From the NCBI GenBank assembly GCA_016870775.1, contig VGAK01000004.1:36022-100021 (forward strand): a stretch of 64,000 nucleotides of DNA, in the 5' to 3' direction. The notes beneath the pieces were generated by a model, which did no database searches, was not told the origin of the DNA, and was given only the letters and a program-made list of their open reading frames with translations. Shown here piece by piece: positions 27,784 to 36,776 of the stretch. The stretch comes from Actinomycetota bacterium (GTDB taxonomy: Bacteria; Actinomycetota; Acidimicrobiia; Acidimicrobiales; Ilumatobacteraceae). A program made the translations under genes and the position numbers. Each line of letters opens with the position of its first letter. Within the stretch, counting starts at the first letter, position 1.

Positions 27784-28807
27784 CGCACACCTCTGCGGGC
27801 AGCAAAGTTCCGCGCACATCGACCTCGACTGGATCCCCCATCCTGGTGTGAGGCGCCAGGAATGCAAGCGCGATGCAATGCCCGAGAGTCGGCGAGAAGT
27901 TGCCGCTCGTGACCGTCCCGCTCGATCGACCTCCACTCAGCACATGGTTGCCGTCGCGGGCCGGGCGTCGCCCGTCGATCCGCAGGCCCCTCAACAGCCG
28001 ATGTGGTCCCCTCAGGCGCTCGGCCATGAGGGCGTCGCGTCCCCGAAACACGCCCTTGTCCCAGGCCACGACCCACGACAAACCCGCTTGGAGGGGCGTG
28101 ATTCCCTCCCCCAACTCGCGACCGTGCAGGGGGAGCGCCGCCTCGAGCCTGAGGGTGTCACGGGCACCCAGACCCGCCGGTGTCGCGCCCGCTGAGGCGA
28201 GTGCATCCCAGATCTCGGCGGCCCCGGACGACGGAACAGCGATCTCCACGCCGTCCTCCCCGGTGTATCCGGTCCCGGCAACTGTGCACGGCACACCCAT
28301 GATCTCCACCCGTGCCACGGCGAATCGCCCCACCGTGGCGGCTTGGCTCGAGACATCGGCGACGACACGTCGACAACCCGGACCCTGGACGGCGATGACT
28401 GCCCGGGTGGGCGTCGTGTCGTGTCCCCCGATCGCAGAAACGACGCGATCAGTGTTCGACGCGTTCGGCATCACATCGAAGACCTCATCCGCAGTCCACC
28501 ACACGATGATGTCATCGAGAACCGACCCGTCATCATCGAGCAGGTGGGTGTACTGGGCTCGTCCGGGAGAGATCTTGCGCAGATCGTTCGTGAAGGCTGA
28601 CTGCAGTGCGGCGAATGCACCGGCACCCTCGACCCGCACGGTGCCCAGGTGCGACACGTCGAACATCGCGGTGGCATTCCTGCAGGCCGCATGCTCGGCG
28701 AGGGTTCCACCCTGGTACGCCAGTGGCATCTCCCATCCACCGAACCCGACCATCTTGGCACCCTGCGACCGGTGTCGGTCATCCAGGGGTGAGAGCCTCG
28801 GGCTCAG
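27740..28807 (-). CDS. gcvT: Aminomethyltransferase (glycine cleavage T-protein), probable CTG start
   Basis: GAKMVGFGGWEMPL, MFDVSHLGTVRVEG; upstream in-frame LSPRLSPLDDRHRSQGAK has no ATG/GTG/TTG; CTG at 28807 overlaps MerR stop as CTGA. Confidence 0.85.
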   Translation of the reverse strand: MSPRLSPLDDRHRSQGAKMVGFGGWEMPLAYQGGTLAEHAACRNATAMFDVSHLGTVRVEGAGAFAALQSAFTNDLRKISPGRAQYTHLLDDDGSVLDDIIVWWTADEVFDVMPNASNTDRVVSAIGGHDTTPTRAVIAVQGPGCRRVVADVSSQAATVGRFAVARVEIMGVPCTVAGTGYTGEDGVEIAVPSSGAAEIWDALASAGATPAGLGARDTLRLEAALPLHGRELGEGITPLQAGLSWVVAWDKGVFRGRDALMAERLRGPHRLLRGLRIDGRRPARDGNHVLSGGRSSGTVTSGNFSPTLGHCIALAFLAPHTRMGDPVEVDVRGTLLPAEVCATPFVRKSRGSGSA

Positions 28808-29280
28808 ACCGCGAGATCCTTTTCGTCCGCAGCGACATCGGGCGTCGTTGCGACGATGCCGCGGTCGACCTCGTCGCGAACACCGGACAACGGCAGGACG
28901 TTCAGGACGCCCTGACCGTGGCGGAGCACATCGAACAATTCGTCACCATCGCACAGGATCACCGAGGAACCGCTGATCACGATGGTTGCGGCGGAGATGT
29001 CGCTCGTGACGTGATCGCGCATGTAGTCGAAGACCCTCCTGATCGACTCGAGCCTGATCCCGGCATCCAGGAGGTCCTTGATCACGCGGAGCTCGAGCAG
29101 ATCGCGGTAGTTGTAACGACGACGACTGCCACTGCCCTGTGCATCGGCGGCCGTCGGGCGGACCAGATCGGTGCGCGCCCAATAGTCGAGTCGGCGGTAC
29201 GAGATGCCCGCGATGCGTGCGGCTTGGGTCCCACTGAATGTCTCAGCCCGCGACTCGCTCTGGTTCTGTCGGCTTGCCAT
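28804..29280 (-). CDS. MerR family transcriptional regulator
   Basis: SGTQAARIAGISYRRLDYWARTDLVRPT HTH; analogous position to Rv1830-type regulator; SD ggagaag. Confidence 0.9.
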   Translation of the reverse strand: MASRQNQSESRAETFSGTQAARIAGISYRRLDYWARTDLVRPTAADAQGSGSRRRYNYRDLLELRVIKDLLDAGIRLESIRRVFDYMRDHVTSDISAATIVISGSSVILCDGDELFDVLRHGQGVLNVLPLSGVRDEVDRGIVATTPDVAADEKDLAV

Positions 29281-29314
29281 CGAAGGTCTTCTCCTGTCGC
29301 GCTCCACGCGGAAC

Positions 29315-29326
29315 TACACGGGTGTA
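29315..29326. promoter_or_regulatory. Palindrome TACACGGGTGTA upstream of merR, candidate operator
   Basis: Perfect 5-bp arms with 2-nt centre, about 35 bp upstream of MerR start. Confidence 0.4.
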
Positions 29327-29439
29327 AGACGTTAGGGGCCCAGCCCCGGTCCGTCAACCCCCGGCGAATTCGTCGTTACGGGCGCCCGTGGGCCGAGGGG
29401 AGCCTGGCACCCGGACCGTGCCCCGACGACCACCGGTTG

Positions 29440-29940
29440 TCAGCTCTCGAAATCCTCGGGCGAAATGTTCTCGATGAAACTCTTGAATTCGTCGAGGATC
29501 TCCTCCGCATCGGTCTCGACCTCCTCCTCCGGGACCTCCTTGCCCTCGGCATCGAGGAGGTCCTCGAGGGCGTACAACGGACAGTGCGCGCGGAGAGCCA
29601 GTGCGATCCCGTCGGACGGACGACACGACACCGTCGTCTCCTCCCCCGTCGGTGAGGAGAGAACCAAATCGGCGAAGAAGGTGCCCGACACGACATGGGT
29701 GATCACCACCCGCACGATGTCCACGGCGAGTCGCTCGAGTGCGAGCACGAAGAGATCGTGAGTCATCGGCCGCGGTGTCGATTCTCCCTCGAGTGAGGTC
29801 TTGATCGCAGACGCCTCCGGCGCCCCGATGAAGATTTCCATCTCACGTCTCGGCGACTCGACTTCGCGCAGGGTCACCACCGGCATCCCCGCCATGCGGT
29901 CGATCCTGATCCCCCGCACGGAGAGCGACTTCATCGTCAT
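29440..29940 (-). CDS. DUF151 bifunctional nuclease family protein
   Basis: DUF151-like PVVTLREVESPRREMEIFIGAPEASAI...CRPSDGIALALR. Confidence 0.92.
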   Translation of the reverse strand: MTMKSLSVRGIRIDRMAGMPVVTLREVESPRREMEIFIGAPEASAIKTSLEGESTPRPMTHDLFVLALERLAVDIVRVVITHVVSGTFFADLVLSSPTGEETTVSCRPSDGIALALRAHCPLYALEDLLDAEGKEVPEEEVETDAEEILDEFKSFIENISPEDFES

Positions 29941-30761
29941 CGTTGCTCAGTCAACCGCGAAACCTCGCGCATCAGCAACGCCGAACGCAGGTCGGCGCCC
30001 AATTCGATGAACTCAGCGAGCATCGCGAGCGCTTCCTCGCGCGCTGCCGGGTTGCGTTGGCGCAGCAGCGGGAGGATGCGCTGCTCGAACAGGGTCAATT
30101 CCCGTTCGCTGGAGGATTTCCAGCCACGGAGATGTCGTACGTCGATCCCCATGTCGCGGAACCTGGCGGCCGTGCGCGCTATCTCGAACGAATGCGCATC
30201 GAAGAAGGTGGTGTCCCCCACCTCGTGGCCCCCGACGAAACCAGTCTTCTCGAGATCCCGGAGAAGCGCCGGATCGATCGATGTCCGTTTGATCAATTCA
30301 TCCCGCGGGATCGACTCTGTGTTCTCCGCGTGTCGCGACGCCTCGCGACGAGCAGCCTTGGCGGCCGCGGCGGGGGTGATGTCGCGGTCGGGCCGTGGAA
30401 TCCTGCCCGTCGGCACCCGGGGCACCGTCGCCCGGGCCGCGGGATGACCCGTGGTCGGCATGTCGGCCGGCATGTCCATGTCACGGCTGACATCGGTGCT
30501 GTCATCCATGATCTCACCGGAGTCGTCGAGTCGATTCTTGATGATGCGCAGCGGCAGGAAGTTCTGCCTCTGCTCCCTGAGGATGTACCTGAGGCGCTCG
30601 ACCTCTGATTCAGTGAACTTCCGATACCCCGACGGAGTCCGTTCGGGTTGGATCAGACCTTGGCTCTCGAGGAACCTGATCTTCGAGATGGTGACGTCGG
30701 GGAATTCCTCGAGCAGCAGGGCGAGGACCTCGCCGATCGAGTGGTACCCACGGTCCGTCAC
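29937..30761 (-). CDS. MerR family transcriptional regulator (Rv1828-like)
   Basis: YHSIGEVLALLLEEFPDVTISKIRFLESQGLIQPERTPSGYRKF. Confidence 0.92.
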   Translation of the reverse strand: MTDRGYHSIGEVLALLLEEFPDVTISKIRFLESQGLIQPERTPSGYRKFTESEVERLRYILREQRQNFLPLRIIKNRLDDSGEIMDDSTDVSRDMDMPADMPTTGHPAARATVPRVPTGRIPRPDRDITPAAAAKAARREASRHAENTESIPRDELIKRTSIDPALLRDLEKTGFVGGHEVGDTTFFDAHSFEIARTAARFRDMGIDVRHLRGWKSSSERELTLFEQRILPLLRQRNPAAREEALAMLAEFIELGADLRSALLMREVSRLTEQR

Positions 30762-31252
30762 TTGGGGGCCTTCTCGAAGAAGACCAAATGGTATTTCCCG
30801 ATCTGCACCTCGTCACCCTGGGCGAGCTCGGCGGCGTCGACACGAGCTTGGTTCAGGTAAGTCCCGTTGAGCGAACCCTTGTCGCGCACCACATGACGAC
30901 CCTCGATGCGGATTATCTCGCTGTGGTGACGGGACACGGTGATGTCGTCGAGAACGATGTCGCTCTCTGCGCTCCGACCGATCGAGGTCGTTCCGAGCCC
31001 CAACACGAAATGTTCGCCCTCGTCCTCGCCGCTTCGCACCACCAGAATGGCCGTGCCGTGGGCCATGTCGCCGGTGTCCACGATCACGTCGTCGGCGGTG
31101 CCGAGTGCGTCATGGAGAGGATCGACCTTGGCGATCACGATGGTCCGGTCGTCGGCGGTGTCGAGCACGGTCCCGCACGAGGCACAGAACCTCGATACGG
31201 GCGGATTCCGGTGTCCACACCGGTTGCAAAAGACGTATGAGGCGCCGCTCAT
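30758..31252 (-). CDS. FHA-domain protein with N-terminal zinc ribbon (GarA-like)
   Basis: CNRCGHRNPPVSRFCASCG ribbon; SIGRSAESDIVLDDITVSRHHSEI FHA core; between gcvH and merR. Confidence 0.9.
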   Translation of the reverse strand: MSGASYVFCNRCGHRNPPVSRFCASCGTVLDTADDRTIVIAKVDPLHDALGTADDVIVDTGDMAHGTAILVVRSGEDEGEHFVLGLGTTSIGRSAESDIVLDDITVSRHHSEIIRIEGRHVVRDKGSLNGTYLNQARVDAAELAQGDEVQIGKYHLVFFEKAPK

Positions 31253-31626
31253 GCCCCGATGAGCCCTCTGTAGGCCTCGGCATCCATCAGTTCGGCCCCG
31301 GACATCTCGACGGCACTGAGCTCGCAGATCCAACCCTGCCCGTAGGGATCGCTGTTGAGCAACTCGGGGCGGTCACGGAGCATCTCGTTGACCGCCGAGA
31401 CCGTGCCCGCCACGGGCGCGTAGACATCGTTGACACTCTTGGTGCTCTCGATCTCGGAGAACGATTGGTTCGCCCCCACGACATCCCCCGGTGAGGGCAA
31501 TTGGATGAAGACGATGTCACCCAGGGCGTCCTGGGCATAATCGGTGATGCCCACCCGTACGGTGCCATCGACAACGGAGACCCATTCGTGGTCCTTGGTG
31601 TAGTGCAGATGGGCAGGGATGATCAC
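31249..31626 (-). CDS. gcvH: Glycine cleavage system H protein
   Basis: HEWVSVVDGTVRVGITDYAQDALGDIVFIQLP; lipoyl-Lys ESTKSVNDVYAP. Confidence 0.96.
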   Translation of the reverse strand: MIIPAHLHYTKDHEWVSVVDGTVRVGITDYAQDALGDIVFIQLPSPGDVVGANQSFSEIESTKSVNDVYAPVAGTVSAVNEMLRDRPELLNSDPYGQGWICELSAVEMSGAELMDAEAYRGLIGA

Positions 31627-32207
31627 TCGTCCAACGGTAGTGCGCCCCGGTCGCGACCTGTCGCCATGTGGGCACGCACGAGGGGCAGATACTCAAAGAA
31701 GGTCACCCACGACAGGGCCAAGCCCGGGATGCCGACGGCCCATCCGGCCCACGAAAAGACCGACCACCCACCGCCCACCGAACCCAGGGTGATCCACGGA
31801 ACCGAACACAACAGGGCAAAGGTCGCGGTCTTGCCTCGTCTCGTCACGTCGAATCGCTCCATTCCCAGCAGCGTCGCACCGACCATCAGGAGGGCGATCG
31901 ACGCCTCCCTCGCCACGATCGCAACACCGAACCAGACCGGAAAGGAGCCGTGCCACATCACCGCCACGATCCCCACCAGGAACACGAGCCTGTCGGCCAC
32001 CGGATCGAGGATCTTGCCGAGCTCACTCACCTGGTTGAAGCGCCGCGCAACCCAACCGTCGACCCAGTCCGTCGCGCCAAGGAAGCCCAAGAAGAAACTT
32101 GCCGCCACCACCCTGTCATCGAACAGGAGCACGACGAACCACGGCAGCAACGCCAGTCGAACGAGCGTGATCAGATTCGGCAACGTGAAAGCCCCGCGCC
32201 ACAGCAC
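31623..32207 (-). CDS. CDP-alcohol phosphatidyltransferase (PgsA-like)
   Basis: DG(x)2AR-type motif ATDWVDGWVARRFNQVSELGKILDPVADR; GTG start 7 nt after TACCCT. Confidence 0.9.
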   Translation of the reverse strand: MLWRGAFTLPNLITLVRLALLPWFVVLLFDDRVVAASFFLGFLGATDWVDGWVARRFNQVSELGKILDPVADRLVFLVGIVAVMWHGSFPVWFGVAIVAREASIALLMVGATLLGMERFDVTRRGKTATFALLCSVPWITLGSVGGGWSVFSWAGWAVGIPGLALSWVTFFEYLPLVRAHMATGRDRGALPLDE

Positions 32208-32279
32208 GACACGAAGGGTAGTTCCACCCGGCAACACCACGGTGGCCCGCCCGCCGGCCGTCCCCAGTAGTTTTTGCCC

Positions 32280-33092
32280 ATGGCTGGGGCACTCGAGGGA
32301 CAAGTCGCATTCATCACCGGCGCCGGCTCCGGCCTCGGCGAAGCAGCCGCGAGGCGCCTAGCCGCCGACGGGGCGATCATCGTCGTGAACGACCTCGACG
32401 GCGGCAGGGCGGCGAGGGTCGCCGAGTCAGTCGGAGGACTCGCTTTCGTGTTCGATGTGGCTGACGCACAAGCGTTCGATGCGGCCGTTGACGAAGCGGT
32501 GCGTCAACTCGGTCGACTGGACATCATGGTGAACAACGCCGGTGTCGCGCCGCGAGATGTGTCCTCCAAGACGGATCGTCAGATCAAGAACACGGTGCTG
32601 CGCGCCGAGGGTCGGATCGACGAGATGGTGCCGATGAACCATCTGATCGACCTCTCGGACGAAGAATGGGACCGAATGTTGAGGATCCATCTCCACGGAG
32701 CATTCCACGGTTGCCGCGCCGCCCTGCGCCACATGCAACCCGCTCGACGCGGCAGAATCGTGAACATCTCCTCGGTCCTCGGTCTCCAACCGTCGGCCGG
32801 CGCCCCGCATTATTCGGTCGCCAAGGCCGGCATCATCGCACTCACAAGAGCAGTGGCGAGCGAGGTCGCCGCCCTCGGGATCAATGTGAACGCGATCTGC
32901 CCCGGCTACATCGACACCCCCCTCCTCACACCGTTCAGCGAGATCCTGAGGGCAGCGATCGTGACCCGCATCGGCAAGGGACGGATGGGGCGACCAGAGG
33001 AACTCGCCGAGATGGTTCGATTCCTCGTCGGGCCCGAGTCGACCTACTGCACCGGGGATGTCTTCAGCGTGTCGGGTGGGTACATGGGATGA
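32280..33092 (+). CDS. Short-chain dehydrogenase/reductase
   Basis: TGAGSGLGEAAA, NNAG, YSVAK motifs; ATG 6 nt after TAGTTT. Confidence 0.93.
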   Translation: MAGALEGQVAFITGAGSGLGEAAARRLAADGAIIVVNDLDGGRAARVAESVGGLAFVFDVADAQAFDAAVDEAVRQLGRLDIMVNNAGVAPRDVSSKTDRQIKNTVLRAEGRIDEMVPMNHLIDLSDEEWDRMLRIHLHGAFHGCRAALRHMQPARRGRIVNISSVLGLQPSAGAPHYSVAKAGIIALTRAVASEVAALGINVNAICPGYIDTPLLTPFSEILRAAIVTRIGKGRMGRPEELAEMVRFLVGPESTYCTGDVFSVSGGYMG

Positions 33093-33484
33093 CCACGATC
33101 TTCACCAGGATCATCAGGGGCGAGATACCGGGCACATTCGTCCACCGGGATGACCTCTGCGTTGCCTTCATGACGATCAACCCCATATCGGACGGTCATC
33201 TGTTGGTCGTTCCCGTGAGCGAGGTCGACCAGTGGACCGACCTTCCAGCTGACCTCGCTGCGCATCTCTTCGCCGTGTCCCACCGCATTGCGGGAGCAGT
33301 GAAGACGGCCTTCGAGTGTGAGCGCGTGGGCCTCATCATCGCCGGGTTCGAGGTGGACCACTGCCACATTCATGTGATCCCGGCCCGTTCCATGGCTGAC
33401 CTCAACTTCGCGAACGCCGCGACCTCGGTCCCACGCGAGACACTCGAGTCGAATGCAAATCGGATACGAGCAGCACTCGATTGA
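33089..33484 (+). CDS. HIT family protein
   Basis: FTRIIRGEIPGTFVHRDD and HCHIHVIP histidine triad; ATGA overlap. Confidence 0.93.
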   Translation: MTTIFTRIIRGEIPGTFVHRDDLCVAFMTINPISDGHLLVVPVSEVDQWTDLPADLAAHLFAVSHRIAGAVKTAFECERVGLIIAGFEVDHCHIHVIPARSMADLNFANAATSVPRETLESNANRIRAALD

Positions 33485-33493
33485 CCTGGCCGA

Positions 33494-34213
33494 TCAGAAG
33501 AGTTCCGGATGACCACGGGGCGGATCGTCGACGACGACGGGATCGATCAGATGGGGCCCATTGTTGCGAATCGAGTTCACGGCCTTGTCGACCCTGTGGG
33601 TCCACACCTCGCACAGTGGCGGATCCTCCAAGAGACCGAGCGGTGGGTGTTCTGTGCGGGTCCAGTCGATGGCGTCTGTGATCTCGACCTGCACCGGCGA
33701 GCGGTCGTGGATCTTGGCGAGAGCGTCGACACTGGCACACGTGAGCATCGTCACCGTGGCGAGTCCGTCCAGCACCTCGGGGCGATTCCACAACCCGAGC
33801 GCCCACATCAACCGGCCGTCCGTGCGCGTGACGAAATGGGGAATCTTGTTCTTGGCATCGCGCCGATCCCACTCATAGAACCCGTTCATAGGGATCATGC
33901 ACCGTTGTCGCGGAACCAGATTGCGGAACGATGTCTTGTCCGTGACGGTCTCTGAACGGGCATTGATCAGCGGCACGCCCTTCCCCGGATCCTTGGACCA
34001 TGACGGCACGAGACCCCAGCGCATCGTCTCCAGCTCCAGGGCCCCCTCCGGGGATGGTCTCACCACCGGGATCAGTTGTGTGGGTGCCACGTTCCAGTTT
34101 GCGAACAGGGGCATCTCGCCCCGCAGCCCGACGGAGTGTTCTCCATCGGACAAGGACGAGAACTCAGCAATCAAGTCCTCCATCGAGAACCGACCGACGA
34201 ATCTCCCGCACAC
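33494..34213 (-). CDS. SOS response-associated peptidase family (SRAP/YedK/HMCES-like)
   Basis: MCGRF N-terminus with Cys2; NARSET, MIPMNGFYEW motifs. Confidence 0.92.
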   Translation of the reverse strand: MCGRFVGRFSMEDLIAEFSSLSDGEHSVGLRGEMPLFANWNVAPTQLIPVVRPSPEGALELETMRWGLVPSWSKDPGKGVPLINARSETVTDKTSFRNLVPRQRCMIPMNGFYEWDRRDAKNKIPHFVTRTDGRLMWALGLWNRPEVLDGLATVTMLTCASVDALAKIHDRSPVQVEITDAIDWTRTEHPPLGLLEDPPLCEVWTHRVDKAVNSIRNNGPHLIDPVVVDDPPRGHPELF

Positions 34214-34214
34214 C

Positions 34215-35270
34215 TCAGATAGCGGTTTTGTCTCGACGCATGGAACGGATCGGCCCCGACAATGCGGGCCCCCAAAGCGCCCCGGCGATGATGAGTGCCC
34301 CCAGCAACGACGTCACCGTGTTGGTGATCCGAAGACCGCTGCCCAGATCCGAGATCGTGACACGCAAAGCTTCCTGTGCCAGCGAATCTTCGATGTTGCC
34401 CGCGACCAGTCCGGGCACTCGCGCCGAAAGGAGGAGTCCCAGAAGTCCCGACACCAGCAGCACCGCACCAATCAAGGTCAGGGCGGCTCGGCGCGAGCCG
34501 ACAATGAACCAGATTGCGACCAGGAGGAGCGCCGACACTCCGAGCGCCAGCCACGAGACGAGCTTGACCGTCGACACTCCCCGACGGGCGTCGGAGAGTT
34601 CGTTCGAGTCCGTCGCCAACTCGTCGGCGCTGAAGACCTCGACACTCCCGAGCTCTTCGGGCAGTTCGATCTTCAAAGCCTCGGACAGAGCCGAGACTTG
34701 TGCCGCTGGAGGAAGTTCGAGATCTATCACCGGGATCTCCAGGTCGCCGGGGAGCAGACCCTTGTCCTGCAGTCCCCGCATCAACTCTGTCGCCACTGGC
34801 ACGAGGTTGAGGGTCACCCCCGACGGTGCAGCATCGACGTCCTTCTCGAGGGCAGAGACGAGTTGGGCATGGAAGCCAGTGACGAGTTGGGCAAGCAACT
34901 CCTGCACCGCGCCCGAGCCCACGAGCGTCGTCGCTTGGCTCTTCAGCTCTTCTTGGAGGGCCGCCTTGATCACCTTGCCTTCGTCTTGGAAGGAAGCAGG
35001 GAGCTTCGACGAGACGTCGAAGTTCTCCTCGTAGAGGCTCATCAACTCCTTGCCGAGGAAATCACCCATCGCAGAGACGACGGCGGGCTCGGCAAGGGTC
35101 GTGGCGGCCGTCGACGAGATCGCTGAATTGTCGAGGAGTGTCCCGGTGGCCCATCTCCCCGCAAGTCCCGCCATGCCGAGGGGAACGCAGAGAATTGCCA
35201 AGACGACCGCCACCGAAACACGTGCACGAGAGAGGCGGGGCTCACGTGCACCAGTTGAGGAAACGGACAC
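34215..35270 (-). CDS. Uncharacterised membrane protein
   Basis: N-terminal TM, long extracytoplasmic region, C-terminal TMs; GTG 6 nt after TAATGT. Confidence 0.65.
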   Translation of the reverse strand: MSVSSTGAREPRLSRARVSVAVVLAILCVPLGMAGLAGRWATGTLLDNSAISSTAATTLAEPAVVSAMGDFLGKELMSLYEENFDVSSKLPASFQDEGKVIKAALQEELKSQATTLVGSGAVQELLAQLVTGFHAQLVSALEKDVDAAPSGVTLNLVPVATELMRGLQDKGLLPGDLEIPVIDLELPPAAQVSALSEALKIELPEELGSVEVFSADELATDSNELSDARRGVSTVKLVSWLALGVSALLLVAIWFIVGSRRAALTLIGAVLLVSGLLGLLLSARVPGLVAGNIEDSLAQEALRVTISDLGSGLRITNTVTSLLGALIIAGALWGPALSGPIRSMRRDKTAI

Positions 35271-35280
35271 GATGAGACAT

Positions 35281-35296
35281 TAGGGCAACTGCCCTA
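35281..35296. promoter_or_regulatory. Perfect palindrome TAGGGCAACTGCCCTA abutting predicted -10, candidate operator
   Basis: 7-bp arms, 2-nt centre; overlaps the upstream edge of TAATGT of the minus-strand membrane protein gene. Confidence 0.5.
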
Positions 35297-35390
35297 GCCG
35301 CACACTCAGCACCACACAACCGGCATCGCCACCTCGGAAAAATCAACGGGGACTCCATCTCGGGCGGCTGCGGGCATTAGTTTTTCCGCG

Positions 35391-36359
35391 ATGGAACACA
35401 GCGCCAACCAGTCCAGTCCACTCGTCGCCCTCGCTGATCAACTGCCGGGCTCCGAGCTGCTCGTCATCGACTCGGCGAACCCAGTGAACTTCCACCAAGC
35501 GATCACCGACTCCCCGTCAATGGAGCGACAACCCGTCCGTGGCCTCCTCGCACTCCCCGACGGCGACGGACCCCACCCCGTGGTGATCATCGTGCCCGGG
35601 AGTTCCGGCGTGGTCGCCAATCATGCTCGTCACGCGGTGACCCTGCGTCAGGCGGGCCACGGGGTCTGCGTCATCGACCCCTTCACAACACGGGGAGTCA
35701 CTTCGACCGTGGCGAATCAGACCCAGTACTCGTTCGCCGGAAGCGCTCACGATGTGCTGGCCACACTCGGCCATCTGGCGAGTGATCCACGTGTCGATGT
35801 CTCGAAAATCTCGGCACAGGGTCACAGTCGGGGCGGCGCGGCCGTGCTCATGGCCGCAATGCGCACACTCGCCGATCCCCTCGTCGGCGCGCTCTCTCTC
35901 GCCGGCGTCTACGCGGTGTATCCCTGGTGCGGTCAGCAGTTCCTTGAGCCCGACATCGCAGACACCGTGGTGCGAATCATCATAGGTGAGCGGGATGAAT
36001 GGTGTTCCACACAGAGTGCACAGGCCCAGGAACGGGCCATCGCGTTGGCGGGCGGCTCAGTCTCCATTCGTGTCGTCCCGGGTGCACACCACAGTTTCGA
36101 CCGTCACGAGGAGGTCAACCTGGTAGCGAATGCCAGTGTGTCCCCCGGGGCGCCCATCGAGTATCTCGCCGGTGATGGCTCGATGATCGACCCGACGACC
36201 GGGGTTCCGGATCCGCGCAGGCGAGACATCGACCAGTTCCGCGCGGCAATCGAATCCGGTCACGGCCGAAAAGGTGCGCGACTGGGGTCGGAACCGGGTC
36301 TCGCAGACCTGTTCGACCGCGACATGCTCGACTTCCACCGGAGAATCTTCTCGGCATGA
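35391..36359 (+). CDS. Alpha/beta hydrolase (dienelactone hydrolase-like)
   Basis: GHSRGGAAVL nucleophile elbow; C-terminal GAHHSFDR; ATG 7 nt after TAGTTT. Confidence 0.85.
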   Translation: MEHSANQSSPLVALADQLPGSELLVIDSANPVNFHQAITDSPSMERQPVRGLLALPDGDGPHPVVIIVPGSSGVVANHARHAVTLRQAGHGVCVIDPFTTRGVTSTVANQTQYSFAGSAHDVLATLGHLASDPRVDVSKISAQGHSRGGAAVLMAAMRTLADPLVGALSLAGVYAVYPWCGQQFLEPDIADTVVRIIIGERDEWCSTQSAQAQERAIALAGGSVSIRVVPGAHHSFDRHEEVNLVANASVSPGAPIEYLAGDGSMIDPTTGVPDPRRRDIDQFRAAIESGHGRKGARLGSEPGLADLFDRDMLDFHRRIFSA

Positions 36360-36385
36360 GTCGCAGCTCGGCTGCGACATGTTGG

Positions 36386-36460
36386 TCGGGCTGGCGGGAT
36401 TTGAACCCACGACCTCTTGTCCCCCAGACAAGCGCGCTAACCAAGCTGCGCCACAGCCCG
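36386..36460 (-). tRNA. tRNA-Pro (anticodon GGG)
   Basis: Minus strand CGGGCTG...CTGGGGGAC...GGTTCAAATCC...CAGCCCGA cloverleaf; discriminator A; CCA not encoded. Confidence 0.95.
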
Positions 36461-36503
36461 AACACTGCCATGCTACTCGCGACACTGAGAGACGACTCGG
36501 GTC

Positions 36504-36737
36504 TCAGATGAACAGGTCGACGATCCGCCATCCGAGATACACGACGAGGAGAAAGACCAGCAACTTGAAGTGCCAGGGTGCCTTGTCCTGACCGGCCAAG
36601 TCACGCAGGTCGGATCCGGACAGGGGCCGACCGGAGATCGAGTTCAACTCTGCGATCGTTCCGCAACGAGGGCACCGACCCTCCGCGGTCATCGCCGACG
36701 GCGCCAGGTAACGCGCGCACGGTTCGCACCATGGCAT
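36504..36737 (-). CDS. Small zinc-ribbon membrane protein
   Basis: CEPCARY...CPRCGT and one C-terminal TM. Confidence 0.65.
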   Translation of the reverse strand: MPWCEPCARYLAPSAMTAEGRCPRCGTIAELNSISGRPLSGSDLRDLAGQDKAPWHFKLLVFLLVVYLGWRIVDLFI

Positions 36738-36776
36738 CTCAGATCTCCCCGCGGATCTCGGCGCATGCGGGATCCA

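Noticed and set aside
28606-29655. 349-aa plus-strand ORF opposite merR and DUF151
   Set aside because: Antisense shadow ORF of conserved genes
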